A DNA stretch of 64,000 nucleotides, from positions 1 through 64,000 of the forward strand of contig NZ_JAAIXZ010000026.1 in the NCBI RefSeq assembly GCF_010894435.1, in the 5' to 3' direction. The stretch's first letter is position 1. Each line of letters starts with the position of its first letter. Both the position numbers and the translations under genes were made by a program. This DNA is from Pyxidicoccus trucidator (GTDB taxonomy: Bacteria; Myxococcota; Myxococcia; Myxococcales; Myxococcaceae). The notes beneath the pieces were generated by a model, which saw only the letters and a list, made by a program, of their open reading frames with translations, was not told the DNA's origin and made no database searches. Below, piece by piece: positions 17,472 through 25,219 of this stretch.

Positions 17472-18980
17472 TTGAGGTGTCCGCCAACCGTGCCCCCTGC
17501 CCCGCCCCCCGCTCCCACCTCCGGCGACTCCCCTGACGCCCCTCCGGAGGTCCTGACCGAGGGGGCCCTCGGCCGGGCCCTGCTGATGGCAGTCCTGGCC
17601 TCGGGGGCGGCCCTCCGGATTCATTGGGCCCTCAACGATGAGGGGCTGTACTGGCCGGACGAGGTGTACCAGAGCCTGGAGCCGGCCCACCGGCTCGTCT
17701 TCGGCTACGGGCTGGTGGCCTGGGAGTTCGTCGAGGGCGCGCGCAACTGGGCGCTTCCGGGGCTGGTGGCGGGGGTGCTGGGGCTCGCCCGCCTGTTCGG
17801 TGGCACCAACCCGGCCGTGTACCTGGACGTCATCAAGGGCTTCTTCGCCCTGCTCGGGGTGGCGACGGCCTGGGGGAGCTGGCGGCTGGCCCGGGCGTAC
17901 GGGGCCTCCGAGCTGGCGGCGACGGCGGGGGCGTCCCTCTTCGCGCTGGCCGCGGTGCCCATCTACTTCGCCCCCCGGGCGCTGAGTGAGAACGCCTCCG
18001 CGCTGCCGGTGGTGCTGGGGCTGGCCCTGGCCCTGCCCAGGGGAAGCTCGCGGCGGGCGGTGCTGGCCGGGGCGTCGCTGCTGGGGCTGGCGGTGCTGCT
18101 GCGCCTGCAGAATGGCGTCTTCTGCGTGGGCCTGCTGGGGGTGCTGGTGGCGCAGCGGCGGTGGCGCGCGGCGGGCGAGTCCCTGGCGGTGCTCGCCGGG
18201 TGGGCCTTCGCATATGGCCTGCTGGACAGGCTCACCTGGGGCCGCTGGTTCCACTCGGCGCGGGTGTACCTGGACTTCAACATCCTGCGGGACGGGGCGT
18301 CTGCCTGGGGCACCGCGCCCTTCAGCTACTACGGCCGCGTCTTCTTCCAGGGCATGCCGGCCGTGGCCCTGCTCACGGGCGGGCTGGCGCTGCTGGCCGC
18401 GCGCCGGGCCCCGGGGCTGCTGGCCGTCACCGCCCTCTTCTTCCTGCTGCACGCGCTCCAGCCGCACAAGGAACTGCGCTTCCTGGTGCCCGCCCTGCCG
18501 CTGTTCGCCGCGCTGGCGGGCGTGGGGCTGGACGCGGTGCTGGCGAGCTGGCCGCCCCGGTTCGCACGCGTCGCGGCAATGGGCGTGGTGGCCGTGGCCA
18601 CCGTGTCCGGGGCCAAGGCAGGGAGCCTCACCTTCGGGGACGTGGGCCAGTACGAGGACTCGCGGCCGGGGGCGAGCGCCTGGGACGACTCGGGGGACGT
18701 CAACCGGCTGCTGCTGGCGGCCAGCCGGCGCCAGGACCTGTGCGGGCTGAAAATCGAGGTGGTGCACCTGGCCTGGACGGGTGGCTACAGCTACCTGCAC
18801 CAGCCGGTGCCGCTGTACCCCCACAACGGACCGCCCCGGGGCTCGGGCCTCTACAGCCATGTCATCACCCTGCCCGGGTACGCCCCCGGCGAGGTGGTGG
18901 CCCAGTCGGGGCCGCTGGTGCTGTCCCGCCTGCGCGAGGGGTGCGTGCCGGACCCCGGCTACGCGTGGCGGCTTCCGTGA
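17472..18980 (+). CDS. GT22-like (PIG-B/ALG9-type) mannosyltransferase family membrane protein, 502 aa
   Basis: A polytopic membrane protein with about 9-11 hydrophobic segments. DEVYQSLEPAHRLVFGYGL near residues 57-75 corresponds to the acidic first-loop motif of GT-C enzymes of family 22. LQPHKELRFLVPALP (around residue 333) is the diagnostic HKExRF block. Such enzymes add mannose or related sugars from polyprenyl-phosphate donors outside the cytoplasmic membrane, and the acceptor here is unknown. The C-terminal ~110 residues form a soluble domain. Starts are TTG 17472 or GTG 17490, neither with a clear ribosome site. A HIT protein gene follows 60 bases later on the same strand. Confidence 0.8.
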   Translation: MRCPPTVPPAPPPAPTSGDSPDAPPEVLTEGALGRALLMAVLASGAALRIHWALNDEGLYWPDEVYQSLEPAHRLVFGYGLVAWEFVEGARNWALPGLVAGVLGLARLFGGTNPAVYLDVIKGFFALLGVATAWGSWRLARAYGASELAATAGASLFALAAVPIYFAPRALSENASALPVVLGLALALPRGSSRRAVLAGASLLGLAVLLRLQNGVFCVGLLGVLVAQRRWRAAGESLAVLAGWAFAYGLLDRLTWGRWFHSARVYLDFNILRDGASAWGTAPFSYYGRVFFQGMPAVALLTGGLALLAARRAPGLLAVTALFFLLHALQPHKELRFLVPALPLFAALAGVGLDAVLASWPPRFARVAAMGVVAVATVSGAKAGSLTFGDVGQYEDSRPGASAWDDSGDVNRLLLAASRRQDLCGLKIEVVHLAWTGGYSYLHQPVPLYPHNGPPRGSGLYSHVITLPGYAPGEVVAQSGPLVLSRLREGCVPDPGYAWRLP

Positions 18981-19040
18981 GCGAACGGAAGCCCACCGAG
19001 GCCATTCCCCCGGGCCTCGCGCGTTGCTAAGCCCGGGGCC

Positions 19041-19385
19041 ATGTCCGACTGCCTCTTCTGCCGAATCCGAGACGGCCTCATCCCCGCGCGCATCGTCTAC
19101 CGCGATGAGCTGTGCCTGGCCTTCGAGGACATCAATCCCCAGGCGCCCACTCACGTGCTGTTCGTCCCGCTCCAGCACATCGCCACGGTGAACGACATCA
19201 CCGCGGAGGACCGCGAGGTGGTGGGCCACCTCTTCACCGCCGCCGCCAAGGTGGCCCGGGAGCGCGGCCACGCCGACAACGGCTACCGTGTGGTCATGAA
19301 CACCCAGCGCGACGCCGGGCAGACGGTGTTCCACATCCACCTGCACCTGCTGGCGGGCCGGCCCCTGCTGTGGCCGCCGGGCTGA
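19041..19385 (+). CDS. HIT-family (HINT-type) nucleotide hydrolase, 114 aa
   Basis: It contains the histidine triad HIHLHLL near the C-terminus, and CLFC (C4, C7) at the N-terminus as in zinc-binding HINT proteins. The length is typical (about 115 aa). Family members hydrolyse purine nucleoside phosphoramidates and similar adducts in the cytoplasm. The ATG at 19041 is the only sensible start. It stands 60 bases after the glycosyltransferase gene and may share its transcript. Confidence 0.95.
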   Translation: MSDCLFCRIRDGLIPARIVYRDELCLAFEDINPQAPTHVLFVPLQHIATVNDITAEDREVVGHLFTAAAKVARERGHADNGYRVVMNTQRDAGQTVFHIHLHLLAGRPLLWPPG

Positions 19386-19402
19386 GGGCCCCCTCGTCCA
19401 GG

Positions 19403-19461
19403 AGACCGGGCTGAGCGCCCCGGTCCTCCAGAAGACCGGGCTGCGCGCCCGGTCCTCCAGA
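19403..19461 (+). repeat. Two tandem 29/30-bp units, each able to form a hairpin
   Basis: Units at 19403-19432 and 19433-19461 differ by one substitution and one missing C. Each holds ACCGGG ... CCCGGT, which can pair. The pair lies 18 bases after the HIT stop and may end transcription, although no U-run follows. The rest of 19462-19577 shows no gene. Confidence 0.7.
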
Positions 19462-19577
19462 AGACTCCGCCGCGCCCGGCTTCCCACCGGCCATCCGAGC
19501 GGGACGGTGGGGATGCGCCGCCCGACGGGTGTCCCGGCGGGTGGTAGCGTAAGGCGTCCGTCGGGGTTCCCTGCCGT

Positions 19578-20348
19578 ATGCCTTTCAGCGCCCAATCGTC
19601 CCCTCGCCATCGACGCGCCTACACGGTGCTCTCCCTGCTGCTGGCGGGCGTGGCGGGGGCGGTGAACGCCACGGGCTTCGTGGCGCTCGGGCTCCACACG
19701 TCCCATATGTCCGGAAACATGGCCACGCTGGGCGAGTCCCTCGCGTCCCGGGACTGGCGCATGGCGATGCTGGGCGCGCAGGTGCTGCTGGCCTTCCTGC
19801 TGGGGGCCGTGGCCGCGTCCGCGTTGATGGAGGCCGCGCGTCACCGCGCGAGGGGCCGGCATGCGCCCGCGCTGCTGCTGGAGGCGGTCATCCTGGGGGG
19901 CATCGGCGTGTGGCTCACGTCCACGCCCGGCACGCGCGAGCCCACCCTCATGTGGGGCCTGTCCTTCGCCATGGGCCTGCAGAACGCGCTCGTCACCCGC
20001 GTGTCCGGCGCGGTGGTGCGCACCACGCACATCACGGGCGTCCTCACCGACATCGGCATCCAGGTGGTGCAGATGTTCGCCTGGGTGCGGGACGGCGCCC
20101 GGGGCGACGGCTTCCGGGGCGTGCTGCGCCAGATGCGGGCGTTGCCCTCCGCCATCCAGTTCGAGCGCACCCGGCTGCACCTGGGACTGGCCGCCGCCTT
20201 CCTCTTCGGGTGCACCACCGGGCCGATGCTCTATCTCCAGTACGGCCCGGCCACGCTGGGGCTGCCGTGCGCGGTGCTGGTGCTGCTGGCGGCGCTCGAC
20301 TTGAGCCCCGCCGCCCTTGCCCAGGCCGAGCCCGCGCCGCGCACCTGA
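19578..20348 (+). CDS. DUF1275 (YoaK-type) membrane protein, 256 aa
   Basis: The pattern GAVNATGFVALGLHTSHMSGN at the first helix and MGLQNALVTRVSG...RTTHITG in the middle are the two signature blocks of DUF1275 proteins. Six or so hydrophobic helices are visible and the length is usual. The function of this inner-membrane family is not established. The stop is 30 bases from the convergent stop of the spermidine synthase-like gene, and no strong hairpin was seen in that short gap. Confidence 0.9.
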   Translation: MPFSAQSSPRHRRAYTVLSLLLAGVAGAVNATGFVALGLHTSHMSGNMATLGESLASRDWRMAMLGAQVLLAFLLGAVAASALMEAARHRARGRHAPALLLEAVILGGIGVWLTSTPGTREPTLMWGLSFAMGLQNALVTRVSGAVVRTTHITGVLTDIGIQVVQMFAWVRDGARGDGFRGVLRQMRALPSAIQFERTRLHLGLAAAFLFGCTTGPMLYLQYGPATLGLPCAVLVLLAALDLSPAALAQAEPAPRT

Positions 20349-20378
20349 GTCACTCCGGCGCAGGCCGCGAGACCCGGG

Positions 20379-22619
20379 TCACTGCGGCTCTGGCTGCGAC
20401 ACCTGAGACGGTGCGGGAGGGCCGGAGGAGGGCTCCACGTCCTTGACGATTGGCGCGGGGCCCTGCCGACGAATCACGTGCAGCACGCTGCTCTGCTCGT
20501 CCGTCCAGATGAAGTCGGGCTCGCTGCGCAGGCCCAGGCGGCGCACACGCGCGGAGGCCTGGGTGAAGGTGGGGCCCCAGGAGAACTCCCGGTCCGGGCT
20601 GAGCACCATCCAGTTGCTGCGCAGCGCGTCCTCCGACGTCTCGTGGAAGATGAACGTCGAGTGCAGGCCCAGCGCCCGCGCGTGCGCCAGCGTCACCGGC
20701 ACCAGGTCCAGGTGCACGTTGCTGATGTGCAGCGCGAGCACGCCGTGCGGCGCGAGGTGCTTCTGGTAGAGCGCCACCGCCTCGCGGGTGAGCAGGTGGA
20801 CGGGGATGGCGTCGGAGGAGAAGGTGTCCAGCGCGAGCAGGTCGAAGGCCTGGGGCTCGCCGCGCTCCAGCTCCTGCTCCAGGGAGATGCGCGCGTCGCC
20901 CTCCACCACCTCCACGTTCGCGGGCGTGTCCTTCAGGAAGCTGAAGAAGCCGCCCTCGCCCTCGGCCAGGGAGATGACCACCGGGTTGATTTCGTAGAAG
21001 CGGCCGGAGTCCCCCGCCTCGAGGAGCGCCGCGCTCGTGCCCACGCCCAGCCCCAGCACGCCCACGCGCAGGCCCGGAGCAAGGCCCACGGCCTCGCGCA
21101 GCCGGCGCTGCTCGGCGATGGCGAGGCCCAGCCCGGACTCGCGCGTGAAGTAGGTGGTGGGCTGGTTGCGCCGCTCGGGGGCGACGTACTGCCAGCCGTG
21201 GGTGATGGCGCCGTGCCGCAGGCTGTAGAGGCGCGCCTTCGGGTCGTCCGCGTTCTGCTCCATCACCCGCACCACGCCGAAGAAGTTGCGGGCGCTGAAG
21301 CTGGACCGGCCCAGCTCGCGGCCCACGGTGATGACCAGGTTCAGCGCGACGACGGCGAGCATCACCCCGCGCAGCATGCGCCGCACGTGCAGGCTCCGCG
21401 TTTCCGCCGGGGGCTGGCGCGCCATGCCCACCAGCGCCACGAGGCAGCACAGGCCCAGCGCCAGCGGGTACTCCCAGTAGGCGCGGAACAGCGCGGTGGC
21501 CACGATGCTGACGAACAGGCCACCGAGCACGCCGCCCGCGGAGACCCACAGGAAGAAAGCGCTCAGGTGACGCGGCGAGGGGCGCAGGCGGTACAGCTCG
21601 CCATGGCACACCATGCAGCCCGCGAAGAGTGCCGTCGAGTACGCGACGAGCTGCAAGGCGAGCGCGGCGTGAGGCCCGGCCGTCTGCGCGTGCGCGACGC
21701 CCGCCCCCGAGGCGATGAGCAGCACCGAGCACAGGGCGCGCGAGTAGAAGGACTCGCGGGAGAACGCGAGGATGAAGGTGAGGAGGTAGATGGCCAGCGG
21801 CAGCACCCAGAGGAAGGGGCCGGCCGCCACGTCCTGGGAGAGCTGGTTCGTCGTCGCGAGGAGCAGCACCGAGGCGCACGCGCTCAGCCCCAGCCACAGC
21901 AGCGTGAGCCGGAGGCCGGGACGGGGCTCCTCGCCGGCCGCGCCGCTCGCGTCCACCGGGAGGCCCCCTTCCATGGCCGGCGCCGTGACTGGCACCGCCA
22001 CCTGCGCATCCGCGTTCCGCAGCACGTCCACGGCGCACACCGCGCACGCCACCGCGAAGAGGACGAAGCCCGCCCCCCAGCCCCACGCCTGCGCGCCCCG
22101 CCCCACCCAGGGCTCCACCAGGAAGGGGTAGCCGAGCAGCGCCAGCAGCGAGCCCACGTTGGACAGCGCGTACAGCGGATACGGTGAGCGGCCCGGCCGT
22201 GCGCGCGCGAACCACGACTGCAAGAGCGGCCCGGTGGTGCTCAGCACGAAGAAGGGCAGGCCGATGGTGGCCGCCAGCATCGCCAGCAGCCGGAGCACCG
22301 GCAGGTCCGTCCCTGTCGGCCGCCATCCGGGCCCCGGCGCCACCGGCGAGCCCTCCCACAGCGTCCGCGCGCCCAGCACCGCCACCGCCACCGCGAGCAG
22401 CCCCAGGTGCACCCGTGCCTGCGTGCGGGGAGCCAGCCGCGACGCCAGCCCGTGCGCGTACGCGTACCCGCCCAGCAGCGCCACCTGGAAGAAGAGCATG
22501 CACGCCGTCCACACGCCGGGCGTGCCGCCGTACCACGGCAGCGCATAGCGCCCCGCGAGCGGCTGGACGCCGAACAGCAGGAACGCGCTCGTGAAGATGG
22601 CCAGGGCGTAGCGGAACAT
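20379..22619 (-). CDS. Fused MFS transporter/spermidine synthase-like protein, 746 aa
   Basis: The N-terminal ~430 residues hold about 11-12 hydrophobic helices starting FTSAFLLFGVQPLAGRYALP, typical of the membrane half of fused MFS/spermidine synthases. The C-terminal part is a Rossmann-type aminopropyltransferase domain: VGVLGLGVGTSAAL (SAM-type loop), FYEINP, VVEGDAR and DLLALDTFSSDAIPVHLLT. Canonical spermidine synthases use a GGGDG loop and a catalytic Asp. Here the loop is degenerate (GLGVGT), so polyamine synthesis is doubtful and another transferase or sensor role is possible. The gene is 34 bases downstream of cstA on the same strand, probably the same transcript. Confidence 0.85.
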   Translation of the reverse strand: MFRYALAIFTSAFLLFGVQPLAGRYALPWYGGTPGVWTACMLFFQVALLGGYAYAHGLASRLAPRTQARVHLGLLAVAVAVLGARTLWEGSPVAPGPGWRPTGTDLPVLRLLAMLAATIGLPFFVLSTTGPLLQSWFARARPGRSPYPLYALSNVGSLLALLGYPFLVEPWVGRGAQAWGWGAGFVLFAVACAVCAVDVLRNADAQVAVPVTAPAMEGGLPVDASGAAGEEPRPGLRLTLLWLGLSACASVLLLATTNQLSQDVAAGPFLWVLPLAIYLLTFILAFSRESFYSRALCSVLLIASGAGVAHAQTAGPHAALALQLVAYSTALFAGCMVCHGELYRLRPSPRHLSAFFLWVSAGGVLGGLFVSIVATALFRAYWEYPLALGLCCLVALVGMARQPPAETRSLHVRRMLRGVMLAVVALNLVITVGRELGRSSFSARNFFGVVRVMEQNADDPKARLYSLRHGAITHGWQYVAPERRNQPTTYFTRESGLGLAIAEQRRLREAVGLAPGLRVGVLGLGVGTSAALLEAGDSGRFYEINPVVISLAEGEGGFFSFLKDTPANVEVVEGDARISLEQELERGEPQAFDLLALDTFSSDAIPVHLLTREAVALYQKHLAPHGVLALHISNVHLDLVPVTLAHARALGLHSTFIFHETSEDALRSNWMVLSPDREFSWGPTFTQASARVRRLGLRSEPDFIWTDEQSSVLHVIRRQGPAPIVKDVEPSSGPPAPSQVSQPEPQ

Positions 22620-22653
22620 GGTGTGGGGCCAGGGGAAGGCGGGGGACGTCAGG

Positions 22654-24345
22654 TTACACCGCCGGTGCGGTGGCCTGGGGCCCCCCTCGTGAAAACAGGG
22701 CGCGCGCGCCCGCGGTGAAGAGGGACAGCGCCAGCGCCAGCAACACCACCGCCACCACGCCGTTGACCCGCGCCGCCGCCGCGCTGGCCGGCAGCAGCGC
22801 CTCGCGCACCAGCAGCACCAGGCTGGACAGCGTCACCGCCCCCACGAAGAGCATGGGCACCAGCGCGTAGACGTACGGCCGGTTCGTCCGCTTCAACCAC
22901 ACGCAGATGCCCAGCAGGGACAGCGACGCGAGCAGTTGGTTCGACGTGCCGAACAGCGTCCAGAACGAGCGCCACGCCCCGGAGCCCGCCAGCAGCACGA
23001 AGCCCAGCGGCACGCCACACGTCACCGCCGTGCCCACCATCGCCGCGACGCGCCCCTTCCGGTTCGACAGCTCCTGGAGGATGTAGCGGCCCAGCCGCGT
23101 GGACACGTCCAGCGTGTCGAACACGAAGGTGGAGAAGGCCATGGCGCCGAAGGTGGTGGCGATGACCAGGTACTCCGGGCCCAGCACCGTGACGATGAAG
23201 CGGCCCAGCCCCGCGCCATACACCGCGCCCGGCGCCTTGCCCATCAGCTCACCCTTCGTGGCAATCATCACCGTGGCCAGCGCGATGAGGGCCACGAAGC
23301 CCTCCAGCAGCATGGCCCCGTAGCCCACCGGCTTGCAGTGCGGCTCCCTGTCTATCTGCTTCGACGTGGTGCCCGAGCACACCAGCCCGTGGAAGCCCGA
23401 GCACGCCCCGCAGGCGATGGTGACGAAGAGGAACGGGAAGAGCGAGCCCGTGGCCCCGGGCACCTGGAAGCCCGAGAAGGCCGGCTGCTGAATCGACACC
23501 TCGCCGGTGAAGCCGCCGTAGAAGATGCCCACCACGCCCACCGCCAGCGCGGCGTAGAGGACGAAGCCGCCCAGGTAGCCGCGCGGCTGCAGCAGCACCC
23601 ATACCGGCGTGAGCGACGCGACGAAGCAGTAGGCGAGGATGAGCGCGGACCAGCTCTTCGCGTCCATCACCAGCAGCGTGGAGTAGCGCGTGCCCAGCCA
23701 CACCACCCCCAGCGTGGCCGGAACGAAGATGAGCGTCTGCAGCCACAGCGGCGGCTTGAGGAAGCGGTCCACCAGCCCCATCACCATTGCCAGCAGCAGA
23801 TAGGCAATCGAGGCGAAGGCCACCGCGCCGCCCGGGTTGAAGCGGAAGGTGATACCCGTCAGCTCCACGTCGCCGCTGACGAAGGTGGACGCGGTGGCGT
23901 CCGTGAAGGCGACGATGACGTAGACGAGCGTCACCCAGATGAAGGCCAGCATCGCCACGCCCGCCGTGGGCCCCAGCTGGCCGCGCACCACCTCCGCGAT
24001 GGACACCCCGCCGTGCCGCACGCTGGCCACCAGCGTGGCGAAGTCATGCATGGCGCCGATGAACACCGAGCCCACGACAATCCACAGCAGCGCCGGCAGC
24101 CAGCCGAACTGCTGCGCCGCCAGGATGGGGCCGGCGATGGGGCCCGCCGCGGCGATGGCGCTGAAGTGCTGCCCCAGCAGGTAGAAGGGCTTCGTGGGCA
24201 CGAAGTCCACGCCGTCCCGCTGCGTGTGCGCGGGCGTGGCCGCCGCGCCGTCCAGGCGGAACTGCCGCTCGATGAAGCCGCCGTAGAAGCGATAGCCGAG
24301 GGCCAGCACCGCCAGGAAGGCACCGGCAAGCAGGGGGAGGCTCAT
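22654..24345 (-). CDS. cstA: CstA-family pyruvate/peptide transporter, 563 aa
   Basis: About 14-16 hydrophobic segments and the conserved blocks GYRFYGGFIERQ, HFSAIAAAGPIAGPILA, GSVFIGAMHDF, ACGACSGFHGLVCSGTTSKQ and FDTLDVSTRLGRY identify a carbon starvation protein A homologue of the shorter type. Family members take up pyruvate or peptides when carbon is limiting. ATG 24345 (MSLPLLAGAFLAVLALG) starts at the first membrane helix; an upstream GTG would add 12 unlikely residues. It lies between the ABC ATPase gene (87 bases) and the spermidine synthase-like gene (34 bases). Confidence 0.93.
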   Translation of the reverse strand: MSLPLLAGAFLAVLALGYRFYGGFIERQFRLDGAAATPAHTQRDGVDFVPTKPFYLLGQHFSAIAAAGPIAGPILAAQQFGWLPALLWIVVGSVFIGAMHDFATLVASVRHGGVSIAEVVRGQLGPTAGVAMLAFIWVTLVYVIVAFTDATASTFVSGDVELTGITFRFNPGGAVAFASIAYLLLAMVMGLVDRFLKPPLWLQTLIFVPATLGVVWLGTRYSTLLVMDAKSWSALILAYCFVASLTPVWVLLQPRGYLGGFVLYAALAVGVVGIFYGGFTGEVSIQQPAFSGFQVPGATGSLFPFLFVTIACGACSGFHGLVCSGTTSKQIDREPHCKPVGYGAMLLEGFVALIALATVMIATKGELMGKAPGAVYGAGLGRFIVTVLGPEYLVIATTFGAMAFSTFVFDTLDVSTRLGRYILQELSNRKGRVAAMVGTAVTCGVPLGFVLLAGSGAWRSFWTLFGTSNQLLASLSLLGICVWLKRTNRPYVYALVPMLFVGAVTLSSLVLLVREALLPASAAAARVNGVVAVVLLALALSLFTAGARALFSRGGPQATAPAV

Positions 24346-24432
24346 GCCCCCAGGCTTTCCCGCACCCAGGCCCCTTGTCAAAACCCCGGCGTCACGGTGC
24401 GCCGAGCAGGCAGCCGGAGCAGGCCTCTCGAC

Positions 24433-25215
24433 TCAGCGCGGCGGCGCCCGGGGAGCGAAGAGCCGTGCGCCGGAAGGGGCGAGCGCCATCTCCATGGGCA
24501 GGCCATAGAGGGACTCCAGCGCGTCCCGCTCCAGCACCGTGGCGGCCGGGCCCCGCGCGAGCACCTTCCCGTCTCGCAGCAGCAGCACGTGCGTGGCGAA
24601 GGCGGCGGCCAGGTTGACGTCGTGCAGCACCGCCACCGCGCCCAGCCCCGCGTCCACGCGCGCGCGCACCCGGGCGAGCGTGCCCACCTGGTGGGCCACG
24701 TCGAGGAAGGCGGTGGGCTCGTCCAGCAGCAGCAGCTCCGGCGCCTGCACCAGGCCCCGGGCCAGCAGCAGCATGCGCCGCTCGCCGCCGGAGAGCGCCT
24801 CGCCGGGCCGGTCCGCGAGGTAGGCGACGCCCAGCTCCTCCAGCACCGCGCGCGCCAGCGCCACGTCCTTCGCCGAGGGCAGGCCCCACAGCCCCAGGTA
24901 CGGGCCACGGCCCATCAGCACCAGCTCCAGCCCGCTGAAGCCCTCCGCCGGCTCGAAGGTCTGCGGCACCCACGCCAGCTTCCGGGCCAGCGCGCGAGGC
25001 TCCCACTCCGCGCGCTCCTGGCCGAACAGCCGCACCTCGCCGCGCATCCAGGGCACCACGCCGAGCACCGCGCGCAGCAGCGTGCTCTTCCCCGTGCCGT
25101 TGGGGCCGAGCACCGCCCACAGCTCGCCGGGGCGCACCTCGCAGTCCACCCCGTGCAGCACGGGGCGCGGACCGTAGCCCGCGTGCAGCGCCCGGGTGAC
25201 GAGCAGCGGCGTCAC
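24433..25215 (-). CDS. ABC transporter ATPase, BtuD/FecE type, 260 aa
   Basis: Walker A is LGPNGTGKSTLL (37-44), the signature is LSGGERRM, Walker B is LLLLDEPTAFLD and the H-loop is VLHDVNLAAA. The sequence style matches ATPases of FecCD-type importers for cobalamin, haem or siderophores. The window has one matching permease (33721) and binding protein (35456) but no other ATPase, so this is the probable energiser of the B12 importer, separated from it by about 8.5 kb. Its start is only four bases after the stop of the kinase gene at 25220, so it is probably co-transcribed with that kinase rather than with the other B12 genes. Confidence 0.88.
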   Translation of the reverse strand: MTPLLVTRALHAGYGPRPVLHGVDCEVRPGELWAVLGPNGTGKSTLLRAVLGVVPWMRGEVRLFGQERAEWEPRALARKLAWVPQTFEPAEGFSGLELVLMGRGPYLGLWGLPSAKDVALARAVLEELGVAYLADRPGEALSGGERRMLLLARGLVQAPELLLLDEPTAFLDVAHQVGTLARVRARVDAGLGAVAVLHDVNLAAAFATHVLLLRDGKVLARGPAATVLERDALESLYGLPMEMALAPSGARLFAPRAPPR

Positions 25216-25219
25216 GGGG

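Noticed and set aside
17442-20180. A 912-codon minus-strand open frame opposite the glycosyltransferase, HIT and DUF1275 genes
   Set aside because: No domain, composition dominated by Arg, Gly, Pro and His, and it crosses three recognisable genes.
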